16,149 bases of DNA from Cytophagales bacterium (GTDB lineage: Bacteria; Bacteroidota; Bacteroidia; Cytophagales; ES-bin-26): contig JACMKY010000381.1 of the NCBI GenBank assembly GCA_014379925.1, positions 1-16,149 on the forward strand, written 5' to 3'. Both the position numbers and the translations under genes were made by a program. How positions within the stretch are numbered: position 1 is the stretch's first letter; the number at the start of each line of letters is the position of its first letter. The notes under the pieces are model-generated. The model made no database searches and was not told the DNA's origin. It saw only the letters and a list, made by a program, of their open reading frames with translations. Positions 6,572 through 15,949 of the stretch are shown one piece after another.

Positions 6572-6621
6572 GGCTTTTTTCCTCATTCATTCACTTTCAT
6601 CCAACTAAAACCCTCCCTTCA

Positions 6622-9600
6622 ATGAAGAATCGTTTACTGAACTGCCCGGGTAAGATACTGAGGTGTTCGCCGGTACTGCTCCTGTCTTTGGGTTTGAACA
6701 TCAGTCTGGCCTCGGCCCAGTCGCTGGCCACCAACGCCGTGTTTCTTTCACCCGTAGCGCAGGAGAAGCCCGCCGTACTGGTGAAGGAAGCCCTGCGGGA
6801 ACTGGAAATCCGGTACAAGGTCGTTTTCGGCTACGAAACGGACTTGCTGAGCAACCTGTACGTGCCCTCCGACCAGTGGAGTCACCCCAATGACCTGAAG
6901 GCGGCGATGGAAAACCTGCTCGGGCCGCTGGGCTTGACCTGCGAAAAGGTGAAAAAGAACATGTACGTCATCAAGCCGGTCAGAAGTCCGGATAAAAAGA
7001 CTTCGGCGGCCGAGTCAAATCCGCCCGCAACCAGCGTTTCAACCCTGGCCGCAGTCAGCAAAGAGGCGAGTGAAAGGGAGTCTGTTGCTTTCTCCGTCCG
7101 GGGCAGGGTCACCAGCGAACAGGGCGAAGCCCTTCCGGGCGTGAGCGTGCTGCTGAGGGGCACCACGGCGGGTACGGCCACCGACAGTGAAGGCCAGTAC
7201 GCGCTCAGCGTACCCGATGGCGACGGGGCAACGGCCTCCCTGGTTTTTACCTTCATCGGGTACGCCAGCAAAACCGTCAACGTGGAAAACCGTTCCGTGA
7301 TCGACGTGCAGCTCGCGGCCGAAACCACGGCTTTGGAAGAACTGGTGGTAACGGGATACACCTCCCAGAAGAAAAAGGACATCGTAGGGGCGGTGGCGGT
7401 GGTGGACGTGCAGGCGCTCAAGTCCGTTCCTTCGGGCTCCGCGATGCAGGCCCTCCAGGGGCAGGCTTCGGGGGTCGATGTCATCAACAACGGCTCTCCC
7501 GGCTCCCGGAGCAACATTTTCATTCGGGGCATTACGGGTTTCAACACGAATCCGCTGGTATTGATCGACGGCATTCAGGGCGAGATCAACGACGTTCCGG
7601 CCGAGGATGTGGAATCCATCCAAGTACTGAAAGATGCCGGTGCCGCTTCCATTTACGGGGCCCGTGGTTCCAACGGGGTTATTGTCATCACCACTAAAAA
7701 AGGCAAATCCGGTCAGCCTTCCTTTACCTACGATTCTTACTACAACGTGCAGCTACCCCACAGCGGCAATCCCATGGATCTGCTGAACGCCCAGCAATAC
7801 GCTTCCCTGTGGGCCCAGGTGAACCCCGCCACCACTTTGTTTCCCGGCGGTGTGCTGCCCGATTACCTTTGGCGGGGTCCCAAGGGCCGGGGCGTCGGCA
7901 TGGAAGGGGATCCGCAGGTGGATCCGGCCCTGTATAATTTTGATCCGCTGAATGCCAACAACAACTACATTATTCAGAAGGTAAACAAAGGGCAGACCGA
8001 CGTTTACGACGAGGTGTTCAATCCGGCCCTGATGATGAACCACAACCTCACGGCCAGCGGTGGAACGGAGAAGGCCAATTACCTGATGTCGTTGGGGTAC
8101 CTCAACCAACAGGGTACCTTGTTGAACACGTACCAGAAAAGATACTCGGTCCGGTTGAATTCCCAGTACAAAGTGCGGAAGAACATCCGCATCGGTGAAA
8201 ACGTGTATTTGTTCTACCGCGACAATCCCCAGGTTGAATACTCGCCGAATCACCCGTTCAGCTCCATCGGGGACGCCCGACAATGGATGCCGTTTCTGCC
8301 CGTCTACGACATCGAAGGAAATTACGGAGGAACGTTTGCCGGTCCGGAACTGGGTAGCTGGAGCAACCCGAGAGCCCGGCGCGATCTCACCAACAACGAC
8401 AAGAGCCGCACCTACAACATGCTGGGCAATGCCTACCTTGAAATTGATTTCCTGAAGCATTTTACGGCGAGAACGAGTTTTGGCGGCAACATAACCAACT
8501 ATTATTCCCAACAATTTGAGCCCACTTCTTACTGGCGATCGGAAGGATTCGTTAACAACAACATTCTGACCGAACAGTCGGGATTTGCCACCACGGCGCA
8601 GTGGACCAACAACTTAACCTACCAAAACAAGTTTGGCCAACACAGCTTTACCGTGCTGGCCGGTACCGAATCCGTCGAAAACAAGTCGAGAAGACAGTTT
8701 GGCAACGGGCAGGGTTTTTTCTCGACCGATTATAATTACCTGGTCCTCAACAACGGACAGGTGCGGGGACTCACCCAAAGTTACGCGGCCGAAGATGCCC
8801 TGTTTTCTATTTTCGGTCGGCTGGATTACAACTTCAACGACAAATATCTGCTGGGACTTACCGTACGACGGGATGGCTTCTCGGCTTTCGGCAAGGACAA
8901 GCGGTACGGGGTTTTTCCCTCGGTAGCGCTGGGATGGCGCCTGAGTCAGGAGAACTTCATGCGGAACGTAACCTGGATCAATGACCTCAAGATCCGGGGC
9001 AGCTACGGCGTGATGGGTAACAAGGAAGGCATCAATCCCACCAACGCCTACAATACGTATTCGCAGGACCCCCGGTATTCCTACTACGACATCAACGGCA
9101 CGGGCAACAGCATCGTCCAGGGATTTTTTACCAGCCAGAACGGAAATACGTTTACCTCGTGGGAAAAAAATACCGTGAGCAACATCGGTTTTGACGCCAC
9201 CCTGTTCGACAACAAGCTGGACGTGTCGTTGGAATATTACAAAAAAGCCATCGACGGTTTGTTGCGTCCGTTGCAGGCCGGGGCAACTGCCGGGGAAGCG
9301 ACTTCCCCTTTCGTTAACATCGGGGACATCCAGAATACCGGCATTGATTTCAGTGCCACCTACCGCACCCGGATTTCCGATGCGCTGCAAATCAGCATTG
9401 GTGCCAACCTGACCTCGTACAACAACGTGATCAAGTCCATCCCGGACCCGGGTTACTTTGACGAGGGCCAGATCCGGTACGAAGAAGGACATCCGATGAG
9501 TTCATTCTTCGGGTACGAGGTACTGGGCATCTTCAAAAGCCAGCCGGAAGTGGACAGCTGGGCCGTACAGGATGGCAAAGAACCGGGCCGTTTCAAATAC

Positions 9601-10167
9601 CGCGACGTGGACGGCAATGACACCATCAATTCCCTGGATCGTACGCACTACGGCGACCCTAACCCGGATTTTACGCTGGGCATCAACCTGGGGGCCACGT
9701 TTAAAAACTTTGATTTCTCGGCCCAGCTCTACACCTCCCAGGGCCAGGAAATCTACAACGGTACCCGCGAGTATCTGGACAACTTCGTCCGGACGATCGG
9801 CAACAAAAGCCAGCGGGTGCTCAACGCCTGGACCCCGGAGAACCCCAACAGTGACATTCCGAAAAACGAACTTACCCCTTCCTTCAGTGGCGTGAGCAGC
9901 GTATTTAACTCCTACCTGAAAGAAGACGGTTCTTTCGTCCGGTTAAGGTCCCTGCAAGTGGGTTATACGCTATCTCCCGGGGTGCTCAGGCGCATCGGAC
10001 TGGCCAAGTTCCGGGTCTACCTCCAGGGCACGAACCTGTTTCTCATCACGAAATACTCCGGCCTGGACCCCGAAGTGCAGAGCAATGGCCCCGGTTTCCG
10101 GGGTCTGGACTTCGGCGCTTATCCGCAGCAGAAAAGCTTCGTGCTGGGACTTAACGTATCCTTTTAA
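6622..10167 (+). CDS. SusC-family TonB-dependent outer-membrane transporter with STN signalling domain
   Basis: A 1181-residue outer-membrane transporter. It has a signal peptide (about 1-33, ending ASAQ), an STN (secretin/TonB N-terminal) domain at about 50-118, and a polar Ser/Thr/Pro linker at about 121-155. A carboxypeptidase-regulatory-like domain follows at about 157-232 (VRGRVTSEQGEALPGVSVLL). The TonB-box region is EELVVTGYTSQKKK (239-252), the plug domain covers about 252-360, and the barrel runs to a C-terminal Phe (LNVSF) as needed for insertion by the BAM complex. The plug carries the SusC signature VLKDAGAASIYGARG (335-349). SusC proteins import ligand across the outer membrane using TonB energy, with SusD as lid. 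The STN domain marks this one as a signalling receptor that talks to FecR, fitting the sigma and FecR genes just upstream. The SusD gene follows after 32 bp. Length is typical for SusC with STN. The ligand is unknown: no degradative enzyme lies nearby. Confidence 0.98.
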   Translation: MKNRLLNCPGKILRCSPVLLLSLGLNISLASAQSLATNAVFLSPVAQEKPAVLVKEALRELEIRYKVVFGYETDLLSNLYVPSDQWSHPNDLKAAMENLLGPLGLTCEKVKKNMYVIKPVRSPDKKTSAAESNPPATSVSTLAAVSKEASERESVAFSVRGRVTSEQGEALPGVSVLLRGTTAGTATDSEGQYALSVPDGDGATASLVFTFIGYASKTVNVENRSVIDVQLAAETTALEELVVTGYTSQKKKDIVGAVAVVDVQALKSVPSGSAMQALQGQASGVDVINNGSPGSRSNIFIRGITGFNTNPLVLIDGIQGEINDVPAEDVESIQVLKDAGAASIYGARGSNGVIVITTKKGKSGQPSFTYDSYYNVQLPHSGNPMDLLNAQQYASLWAQVNPATTLFPGGVLPDYLWRGPKGRGVGMEGDPQVDPALYNFDPLNANNNYIIQKVNKGQTDVYDEVFNPALMMNHNLTASGGTEKANYLMSLGYLNQQGTLLNTYQKRYSVRLNSQYKVRKNIRIGENVYLFYRDNPQVEYSPNHPFSSIGDARQWMPFLPVYDIEGNYGGTFAGPELGSWSNPRARRDLTNNDKSRTYNMLGNAYLEIDFLKHFTARTSFGGNITNYYSQQFEPTSYWRSEGFVNNNILTEQSGFATTAQWTNNLTYQNKFGQHSFTVLAGTESVENKSRRQFGNGQGFFSTDYNYLVLNNGQVRGLTQSYAAEDALFSIFGRLDYNFNDKYLLGLTVRRDGFSAFGKDKRYGVFPSVALGWRLSQENFMRNVTWINDLKIRGSYGVMGNKEGINPTNAYNTYSQDPRYSYYDINGTGNSIVQGFFTSQNGNTFTSWEKNTVSNIGFDATLFDNKLDVSLEYYKKAIDGLLRPLQAGATAGEATSPFVNIGDIQNTGIDFSATYRTRISDALQISIGANLTSYNNVIKSIPDPGYFDEGQIRYEEGHPMSSFFGYEVLGIFKSQPEVDSWAVQDGKEPGRFKYRDVDGNDTINSLDRTHYGDPNPDFTLGINLGATFKNFDFSAQLYTSQGQEIYNGTREYLDNFVRTIGNKSQRVLNAWTPENPNSDIPKNELTPSFSGVSSVFNSYLKEDGSFVRLRSLQVGYTLSPGVLRRIGLAKFRVYLQGTNLFLITKYSGLDPEVQSNGPGFRGLDFGAYPQQKSFVLGLNVSF

Positions 10168-10199
10168 CCAACCCTTCATCCACTGTAAATTTTCGTACT

Positions 10200-12014
10200 A
10201 TGACTCGGTTAAACCAAAAATCAATCCTCGTCGGTTGCCTTTTATCGGCAGTGGTCCTGAATTCCTGTGACAAGGACTTCCTGGAGCGGGATCCCATCGG
10301 ACAAATCAGTGAAAGCACCCTGGCCAATAAAACCGGCGTCAACGGCCTCCTGATCGGGGCGTATTCTTTGCTGGATGGCGTGGGCACCAACCAGGGCAAC
10401 ACCTACGACCTGGGCATCTGGAACTCCATGGTATCCGGGGCCGCCTCCGATGACGCGCACAAAGGGGGCGGTTACGGTTCGCAGATCGAACGACTCGAAA
10501 TTGAACGAAAGTCGTACACGGCCACCAACCCGATCCTGAACGACAAATGGCGGGCCTACTACGCGGGGGCGCAGCGGGCCAACGAAGTGCTGCGGGTGTT
10601 GGCCAAGGTTCCCGCCGGCGCGTTTACGGACGGCGAAGCGCAGCAAGTCCGGGCCGAAGCCCGGTTTCTGCGCGCCGTGTATCATCTGGAAGCGGCAAAA
10701 ATGTGGCGGAACGTTCCTTACGTGGACGAAACGATCTTCTTTAACGCCGGCAATTACAACCTGACCAATACCGAACCAATCTGGCCGAAAATAGAAGCGG
10801 ACTTTCAGTTTGCGGTGGATAACCTGACCCCCACCAAGGCCCAGATCGGAAGGGCCAACAGCTGGGCCGCCAAAGCGTTTCTGGCTAAAGTGTACCTGTT
10901 TCAACAGAAATTTGCGGAAGCCAAGCCGCTGCTGGAAGACCTGATTGCCAACGGCGTAACCGCGGGGGGAATTAAATACGGGCTGCTACCCGAATTTGGC
11001 CAGATCTACCAGGCAACGTTCGAAAACGGCGCGGAATCGGTGTTTGCCGTGCAGATGTCGGTGAAGGACGGCGGCGAGGGGCACAACGGCAACGAAGGCG
11101 AAGCCTGGAACGTACCCGGACTCCTGGGGGGATGGGCGCACCAGCCTTCCTTCAGCTTGGTGAATTCCTTCAAAACCGAAAACGGGTTGCCTTTGATTTA
11201 CACCTGGAACGACTTTGACGTTAAAAACGACCAGGCGATCGGACCCACCGATCCCTTCATTCCTTACGAAGGACCGCTGGACCCCCGCCTCGACTGGACC
11301 GTCGGCCGCCGGGATATCCCGTACCTGGACTGGGGCCTTTACCAACAAGCCTGGTGCGGCGACCGGGCGCAGGGCGGTCCCTACTCGCCCATCAAGACCG
11401 TGCACTGGAAAAAAGACACCGGTGGTAAAAGTTCCGATATGATTGATGGCTGGCTGCAAGCGACCGGGCAGAATTACTACATGATTCGCTTTGCCGACGT
11501 ACTGCTGTGGGCGGCGGAAACGGAAGTAGAAATCGGTAGCCTGCAAAAAGCGGAGGAGTACGTAAACCTCATCCGGAGACGCGCCGCCAACCCGGCGAGC
11601 TTCCGGATGAAATACCGGGATGATACGGACCCTTCCAAAGGATTTTCTACCGTGCCGGCCGCCAATTACCAAATCGCGCTTTACAACGGCGCGTTCGCCG
11701 CGAGGGGGAAAGACTTCGCCCGTGAATCAGTCCGTTTCGAAAGGAAACTCGAATTGGCGATGGAAGGTCACCGCTTCTTTGATCTTCAACGCTACAACGC
11801 CGTGCAACCCGGCTACATGGCCGATGTCCTGAACCGCTACAGCGCCCACGAAACCGCTACCTACAAGGCAAACCTGAAAGGCGTGAGCTATCTGATCCTG
11901 GAGGGAGCCCGGTTTATCCAGGGTAAACACGAAATATACGCCATCCCCCAGGCCCAAATCGACCTCACCAAAGAAGGAACGCAACTTACCCTGACGCAGA
12001 ACCCAGGCCACTGA
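10200..12014 (+). CDS. SusD/RagB-family surface lipoprotein
   Basis: A 604-residue nutrient-binding lipoprotein that caps the SusC barrel at the cell surface. Its signal peptide ends in VVLNSC with C23 as the lipidated cysteine, and the next residues DKDFLE are acidic, consistent with export to the outer face in Bacteroidota. The N-terminal helical part shows the family pattern RAEARFLRAVYHLEAAKMW (151-169). Near the C-terminus RKLELAMEGHRFFDLQRY (about 515-532) is the usual SusD C-terminal motif. The start lies 32 bp after the SusC stop, a typical operon spacing. The protein is somewhat longer than the usual 500-580 residues. Downstream, a strong hairpin begins 8 bp after its stop codon and may end most transcripts here. 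Ligand specificity cannot be inferred. Confidence 0.97.
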   Translation: MTRLNQKSILVGCLLSAVVLNSCDKDFLERDPIGQISESTLANKTGVNGLLIGAYSLLDGVGTNQGNTYDLGIWNSMVSGAASDDAHKGGGYGSQIERLEIERKSYTATNPILNDKWRAYYAGAQRANEVLRVLAKVPAGAFTDGEAQQVRAEARFLRAVYHLEAAKMWRNVPYVDETIFFNAGNYNLTNTEPIWPKIEADFQFAVDNLTPTKAQIGRANSWAAKAFLAKVYLFQQKFAEAKPLLEDLIANGVTAGGIKYGLLPEFGQIYQATFENGAESVFAVQMSVKDGGEGHNGNEGEAWNVPGLLGGWAHQPSFSLVNSFKTENGLPLIYTWNDFDVKNDQAIGPTDPFIPYEGPLDPRLDWTVGRRDIPYLDWGLYQQAWCGDRAQGGPYSPIKTVHWKKDTGGKSSDMIDGWLQATGQNYYMIRFADVLLWAAETEVEIGSLQKAEEYVNLIRRRAANPASFRMKYRDDTDPSKGFSTVPAANYQIALYNGAFAARGKDFARESVRFERKLELAMEGHRFFDLQRYNAVQPGYMADVLNRYSAHETATYKANLKGVSYLILEGARFIQGKHEIYAIPQAQIDLTKEGTQLTLTQNPGH

Positions 12015-12021
12015 TCCTTTC

Positions 12022-12072
12022 CGGCCCGTAAAAGCGGCAGCGACGCGCCGTTGCTGCCGCTTTTACGGGCCG
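12022..12072. terminator. 24-bp hairpin with intrinsic-terminator core between SusD and propeller genes
   Basis: The arm 12022-12041 is the exact reverse complement of 12053-12072 (20 bp). The pairing continues inward with one G:U and three further pairs, leaving a 3-nt loop CGC (12046-12048). The inner part is a standard intrinsic terminator that works in both directions: AAAA, GCGGCAGC, loop, GCTGCCGC, TTTT. The outer part CGGCCCGT/ACGGGCCG adds eight more pairs. It starts 8 bp after the SusD stop and ends 28 bp before the next start. It should cause termination or partial read-through, or protect the 3' end of the SusCD mRNA. Confidence 0.9.
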
Positions 12073-12099
12073 ATACCCCCTTCCTACCGGTTCCGGTTA

Positions 12100-15000
12100 A
12101 TGAACTCCCTCAGTCGTGTGGTTTTATGGAGTGCGTCCTTAGCCTTCGGGTCCTGTCAGGAACGGACCTTGTTCGAGCAAGTCAGTTCATCCCATTCCAA
12201 CGTTCACTTCAATAACCTGATCACCGAAAGCGATTCCCTCAATCCGCTTACGGAAGTCAATATCTACAACGGCGGCGGCGTGGGAACCGGTGACTTCAAT
12301 GGTGACGGCCTACCCGACATTTACCTGGCCGGAAACATGGTCGCCAACCGGTTGTACCTCAACCGCGGTGGCCTGCGGTTTGCGGACGTTACCCAAACGG
12401 CCAGGGTAGGGGGGGCCGGAAGGTGGTGCCGGGGCGTATCGGTGGTAGATATTAACAACGACGGGAAACCGGATATTTACCTCGCCGTCTCCCTCGCCAA
12501 AGATCCTCGGCAAAGGGAAAACCTGCTCTACGTCAACCAGGGCAAGAACCGGGAGGGCATCCCGGTTTTTAAGGAACTGGCGGCCGAATACGGCCTGAAT
12601 GACCGTACGCACACGACCATGGCCCATTTCTTCGACTACGACAACGACGGCGACCTCGACGCGTACCTGGTGGTGAACGAACACCTGCCCACCCAAAACC
12701 CCAGTAAATTCATTCCCATCGTGGCCGACGGGTCGCACCCGAGCACGGGGCGTCTGTACCGCAACGACTGGAATGTCCGTCTTCACCACGGGGTATTCAC
12801 GAACGTCTCCGGGCCCGCCGGAATCCAGACCGAAGGCTACGGCCACGCGGCCATCATCAGTGACATCAATCAGGACGGCTGGAAAGACATTTACGTGACC
12901 AACGACTTCGTGTCCAACAACATTCTCTACGTCAACAACCAGGACGGGACCTTTACGGACCGGGCCAAGGAATACTTTAAACAGACCTCCACTTTTGCCA
13001 TGGGGGTAGACATGCAGGATCTCAACAACGATGGTTTGCTGGACGTGGTGGAACTGGACATGAACCCGCCGGACAACTACCGCAAAAAAATGATGCTCGG
13101 CGCCAATAGTTACCAAACCGTACAAAATTTCGAGCGCTACGGGTACCAATACCAATACAGCCGGAATACGCTGCAACTCAACCAAGGCCCCCGCGTGGGC
13201 CCGCACGATTCCGTCGGGGCGCCCCTCTTCAGCCAGATTGGTTTTCTGAGCGGCATTGCCGAAACGGATTGGAGCTGGACACCCCTGGTTGCCGACTTCG
13301 ACAACGACGGCTACCGGGACCTGGTCGTTACCAACGGCTATCCCAAAGACGTAACGGACCACGATTTTATGATTTTTCGGACCCAGGTTGCCACCGTGGC
13401 CTCACCCGAAGACATTCTGCGGCAGATACCGCAGGTGAAACTGAACAAGTACGCCTTCCGGAACAACGGTAATGTAACCTTCGACAACGTTACCCGCGCC
13501 TGGGGATTGACCATTCCGACTTTCTCCAGCGGGGCCACCACCGCCGACCTCGACAACGACGGGGACCTGGATATGGTCATCAACAACACCAACGACGAAG
13601 CCCTGATTTACCGCAACCGCGCGGTGGAAGAAAATCCGTCAACCCACCATTTTTTAAACCTCACCTTTTCGGGCGATACCCGGAACCGGAATGGCCTGGG
13701 GGCGTGGGCGGAGATTTTTTACGCCGGGGGGAAACGTCAGATTTACGAAAATACGCCCTACCGGGGTTACCTTTCTTCCGCGCCGCCCGGCGCCCACTTT
13801 GGTCTGGGCAGCGTTGCTACCGTTGACTCGGTGGTCATCCGGTGGCCTAACTTTAAAAAGCAAGTCCTCAAAAACGTAAAGGCCGACCAGGTAGTAGACG
13901 TGAAAATGGCGGGGGCCCGCGTACCCTATTCATTTTCAAAGCCCGCGTTGGCAACCACGGCCTTGTTCAGGGAAATAACCGATTCGGTGGACATTCACTA
14001 CCGACACCAGGAAAGCGATTTTGTTGACTTTAACGTACAGAAATTGTTGCCCCATAAACTCTCCGAATACGCCCCGGCGTTGGCGGCCGGCGATGTGGAT
14101 GGCAATGGCCGGGATGACGTGGTTTGCGGCGGCTCGTCTTCGCCGGGAACTACGCTGTTCCTGCAGCAAAACAACGGCAGGTTTATTCAGCGCAGTTTGC
14201 TGCCGCCGCCGATGCCCCACCGGGAAAACCGGTTGGTTGGTGCGTTGGTGGCGGGTGGCGCGGGCAATTACCAGGATGCCGGCTTGCTGTTGTTCGATGC
14301 GGACGGCGACGGCGATCTGGACTTGTACGTTGCCCGTGGCGGCTACGCGCAGGCGCCTCACTCGGCGGCTTACCAGGACCAGCTGTACGCAAACGACGGC
14401 CAGGGAAATTATACCCTCGACCGGGAAGCGTTGCCCCGGAACTTCACCAGTAAATTGTGCGTGCGGGCGGCGGATTACGACCGGGACGGCGACTTGGATC
14501 TCTTCGTGGCCGGCCGGGTAGAACCCTGGCATTATCCCCGGCCGGTTTCCAGTTTTATTTTCCGAAACGACAGCCAAGGAGGGCACATTGCCTTCACGGA
14601 CGTTACCAATGCCGTGGCCAAAGCACTGACGGACATCGGGTTGGTATGCGACGCGGTGTTCACCGATTTCGACGGGGATGGCTGGCAGGATCTGGTCATT
14701 GCCGGCGAATGGATGCCGCCCACGTTTTTGAAGAATGAAAGGGGCCGGTTTAAAAACGTCGGCGCAGATTCGGGCGTGGACGATCAGGTCGGCTGGTGGA
14801 ACAGCATCGCGCCGGGCGACTTTGACAACGATGGCGATCCGGATTACGTGGTGGGGAACCTCGGACTGAATTCCTACTACCAAGCCAGTGACCAATACCC
14901 GGTCTGTATCACGGCCAAAGATTTTGATGACAACGGCAGTTACGATGCTTTTCCCTCCTTGTTTCTGCCCGCATCAAATGAGCATCCGGAAAAAAAAGAA

Positions 15001-15753
15001 TTTCCGGCGCACGGCCGGGATGACGTGGTGAAGCAGATGGTCGGGATGCGGGCTAAATTTCAGAATTACCACGCTTTCGCCCAGGCAACCATGGACCAAC
15101 TCTTCACGCCCGAGCAACGAAAAGGCGCCCTCCGCCTGAAAGCCAACCAGCTGGCCTCCGTTTACCTGCGTAACAACGGCCACGGTAACTTCACTGCCAC
15201 CCCCTTACCCGTGCCAGCGCAGGTATCGGTACTGTACGGCATGGCCGTGAACGATTTTGACGGCGACGGCAACCTGGACGTCGTCATCAGCGGCAACGAT
15301 TACGGCACCGAAGTATCGGTGGGCAGGTACGACGCTTTGAATGGTTTGTTGATGAAAGGCGATGGCAAAGGAGCGTTCATTCCTCAATCCATGCTGCAAA
15401 GTGGCATTTGCATTCCTGGCAACGGGAAAGCCTTGGTGCAACTAAGAAATAACGGAAAGAACGTACTGGCCGCCAGTCAAAACAACGGGCCGTTGGTGGT
15501 ATTTGAATTAAAAAGCAGCCTCCCTGGCATTCCGGTAGGGGAAATGGACGTGAGCGCTACGCTGGCGTACAAAAACGGGAACGTACGGAAAATGGAATTT
15601 CAGCACGGCGCTTCGTTCCTCTCGCAATCCGCCAGGTTCCTGCCCGTTCCCGATCGGGTTGCGTCAATTCAAATAACGGACAGCAAAGGAGTAGTTAGAA
15701 CGGTGACTTTAAATGAGGCCAGGAATAAACCCGTTGTCACGCGGCAGAACTAG
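12100..15753 (+). CDS. Large FG-GAP/VCBS-repeat lipoprotein with central ASPIC/UnbV domain (CRTAC1-like)
   Basis: A 1217-residue exported protein of the CRTAC1-like type. The signal peptide ends SLAFGSC, with C19 the likely lipidated cysteine, so it is probably an outer-membrane lipoprotein. Fourteen calcium-loop motifs of the form DxDxDGxxD are seen, starting at residues 65, 117, 179, 255, 307, 399, 483, 665, 733, 792, 856, 907, 941 and 1052. Two of them, at 665 and 941, have Asn-Gly in place of Asp-Gly. They mark beta-propeller blades in two groups. Between the groups, at about 525-600, lies an ASPIC/UnbV domain (NGLGAWAEIF, GYLSSAPPGAHFGLG, VVIRWPNFKKQ). Such proteins often follow SusC/SusD in Cytophagales, where their role is unproven; ligand binding or surface display is likely. 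No catalytic motif is seen. It lies 85 bp after the SusD stop behind a strong hairpin, so its expression may be lower than or uncoupled from SusCD. TAATG at 12098-12102 gives the start; the next Met is well past the signal peptide. Confidence 0.95.
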   Translation: MNSLSRVVLWSASLAFGSCQERTLFEQVSSSHSNVHFNNLITESDSLNPLTEVNIYNGGGVGTGDFNGDGLPDIYLAGNMVANRLYLNRGGLRFADVTQTARVGGAGRWCRGVSVVDINNDGKPDIYLAVSLAKDPRQRENLLYVNQGKNREGIPVFKELAAEYGLNDRTHTTMAHFFDYDNDGDLDAYLVVNEHLPTQNPSKFIPIVADGSHPSTGRLYRNDWNVRLHHGVFTNVSGPAGIQTEGYGHAAIISDINQDGWKDIYVTNDFVSNNILYVNNQDGTFTDRAKEYFKQTSTFAMGVDMQDLNNDGLLDVVELDMNPPDNYRKKMMLGANSYQTVQNFERYGYQYQYSRNTLQLNQGPRVGPHDSVGAPLFSQIGFLSGIAETDWSWTPLVADFDNDGYRDLVVTNGYPKDVTDHDFMIFRTQVATVASPEDILRQIPQVKLNKYAFRNNGNVTFDNVTRAWGLTIPTFSSGATTADLDNDGDLDMVINNTNDEALIYRNRAVEENPSTHHFLNLTFSGDTRNRNGLGAWAEIFYAGGKRQIYENTPYRGYLSSAPPGAHFGLGSVATVDSVVIRWPNFKKQVLKNVKADQVVDVKMAGARVPYSFSKPALATTALFREITDSVDIHYRHQESDFVDFNVQKLLPHKLSEYAPALAAGDVDGNGRDDVVCGGSSSPGTTLFLQQNNGRFIQRSLLPPPMPHRENRLVGALVAGGAGNYQDAGLLLFDADGDGDLDLYVARGGYAQAPHSAAYQDQLYANDGQGNYTLDREALPRNFTSKLCVRAADYDRDGDLDLFVAGRVEPWHYPRPVSSFIFRNDSQGGHIAFTDVTNAVAKALTDIGLVCDAVFTDFDGDGWQDLVIAGEWMPPTFLKNERGRFKNVGADSGVDDQVGWWNSIAPGDFDNDGDPDYVVGNLGLNSYYQASDQYPVCITAKDFDDNGSYDAFPSLFLPASNEHPEKKEFPAHGRDDVVKQMVGMRAKFQNYHAFAQATMDQLFTPEQRKGALRLKANQLASVYLRNNGHGNFTATPLPVPAQVSVLYGMAVNDFDGDGNLDVVISGNDYGTEVSVGRYDALNGLLMKGDGKGAFIPQSMLQSGICIPGNGKALVQLRNNGKNVLAASQNNGPLVVFELKSSLPGIPVGEMDVSATLAYKNGNVRKMEFQHGASFLSQSARFLPVPDRVASIQITDSKGVVRTVTLNEARNKPVVTRQN

Positions 15754-15837
15754 CAAACCACCCGTGCCGTTGGTCGGGATGATTCGCGGGGCGCATCCTG
15801 AACATTTGCCAACTCACCCGGGCACCTACCCATACCC

Positions 15838-15880
15838 AATTGATATTTCTTGTTTGATTAAATGTTTGATTTATAATGAC
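15838..15880 (+). promoter_or_regulatory. AT-rich promoter-like block with a 9-bp direct repeat
   Basis: In the 196-bp gap between the propeller gene and the next gene, an AT-rich island holds two copies of TGTTTGATT (15851-15859 and 15863-15871) spaced 12 bp apart. They supply two TTTG elements like the Bacteroidota -33 box. TATAATG at 15872-15878 follows and only partly matches the -7 consensus TAnnTTTG. This may be a promoter or a regulator site for the gene starting at 15950. Confidence 0.35.
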
Positions 15881-15949
15881 CCGAAATACTGTGGCTTACG
15901 ATTTATCCCGTACGACGGCTTATTTACCCGCTAACCCCAACCTGACTCC

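Noticed and set aside
12310..13362. 350-codon antisense open frame inside the propeller gene, Val-rich
   Set aside because: The Val/Asp-rich reading is the reverse of repeated GAC/AAC codons of the calcium loops; a shadow of the real gene.
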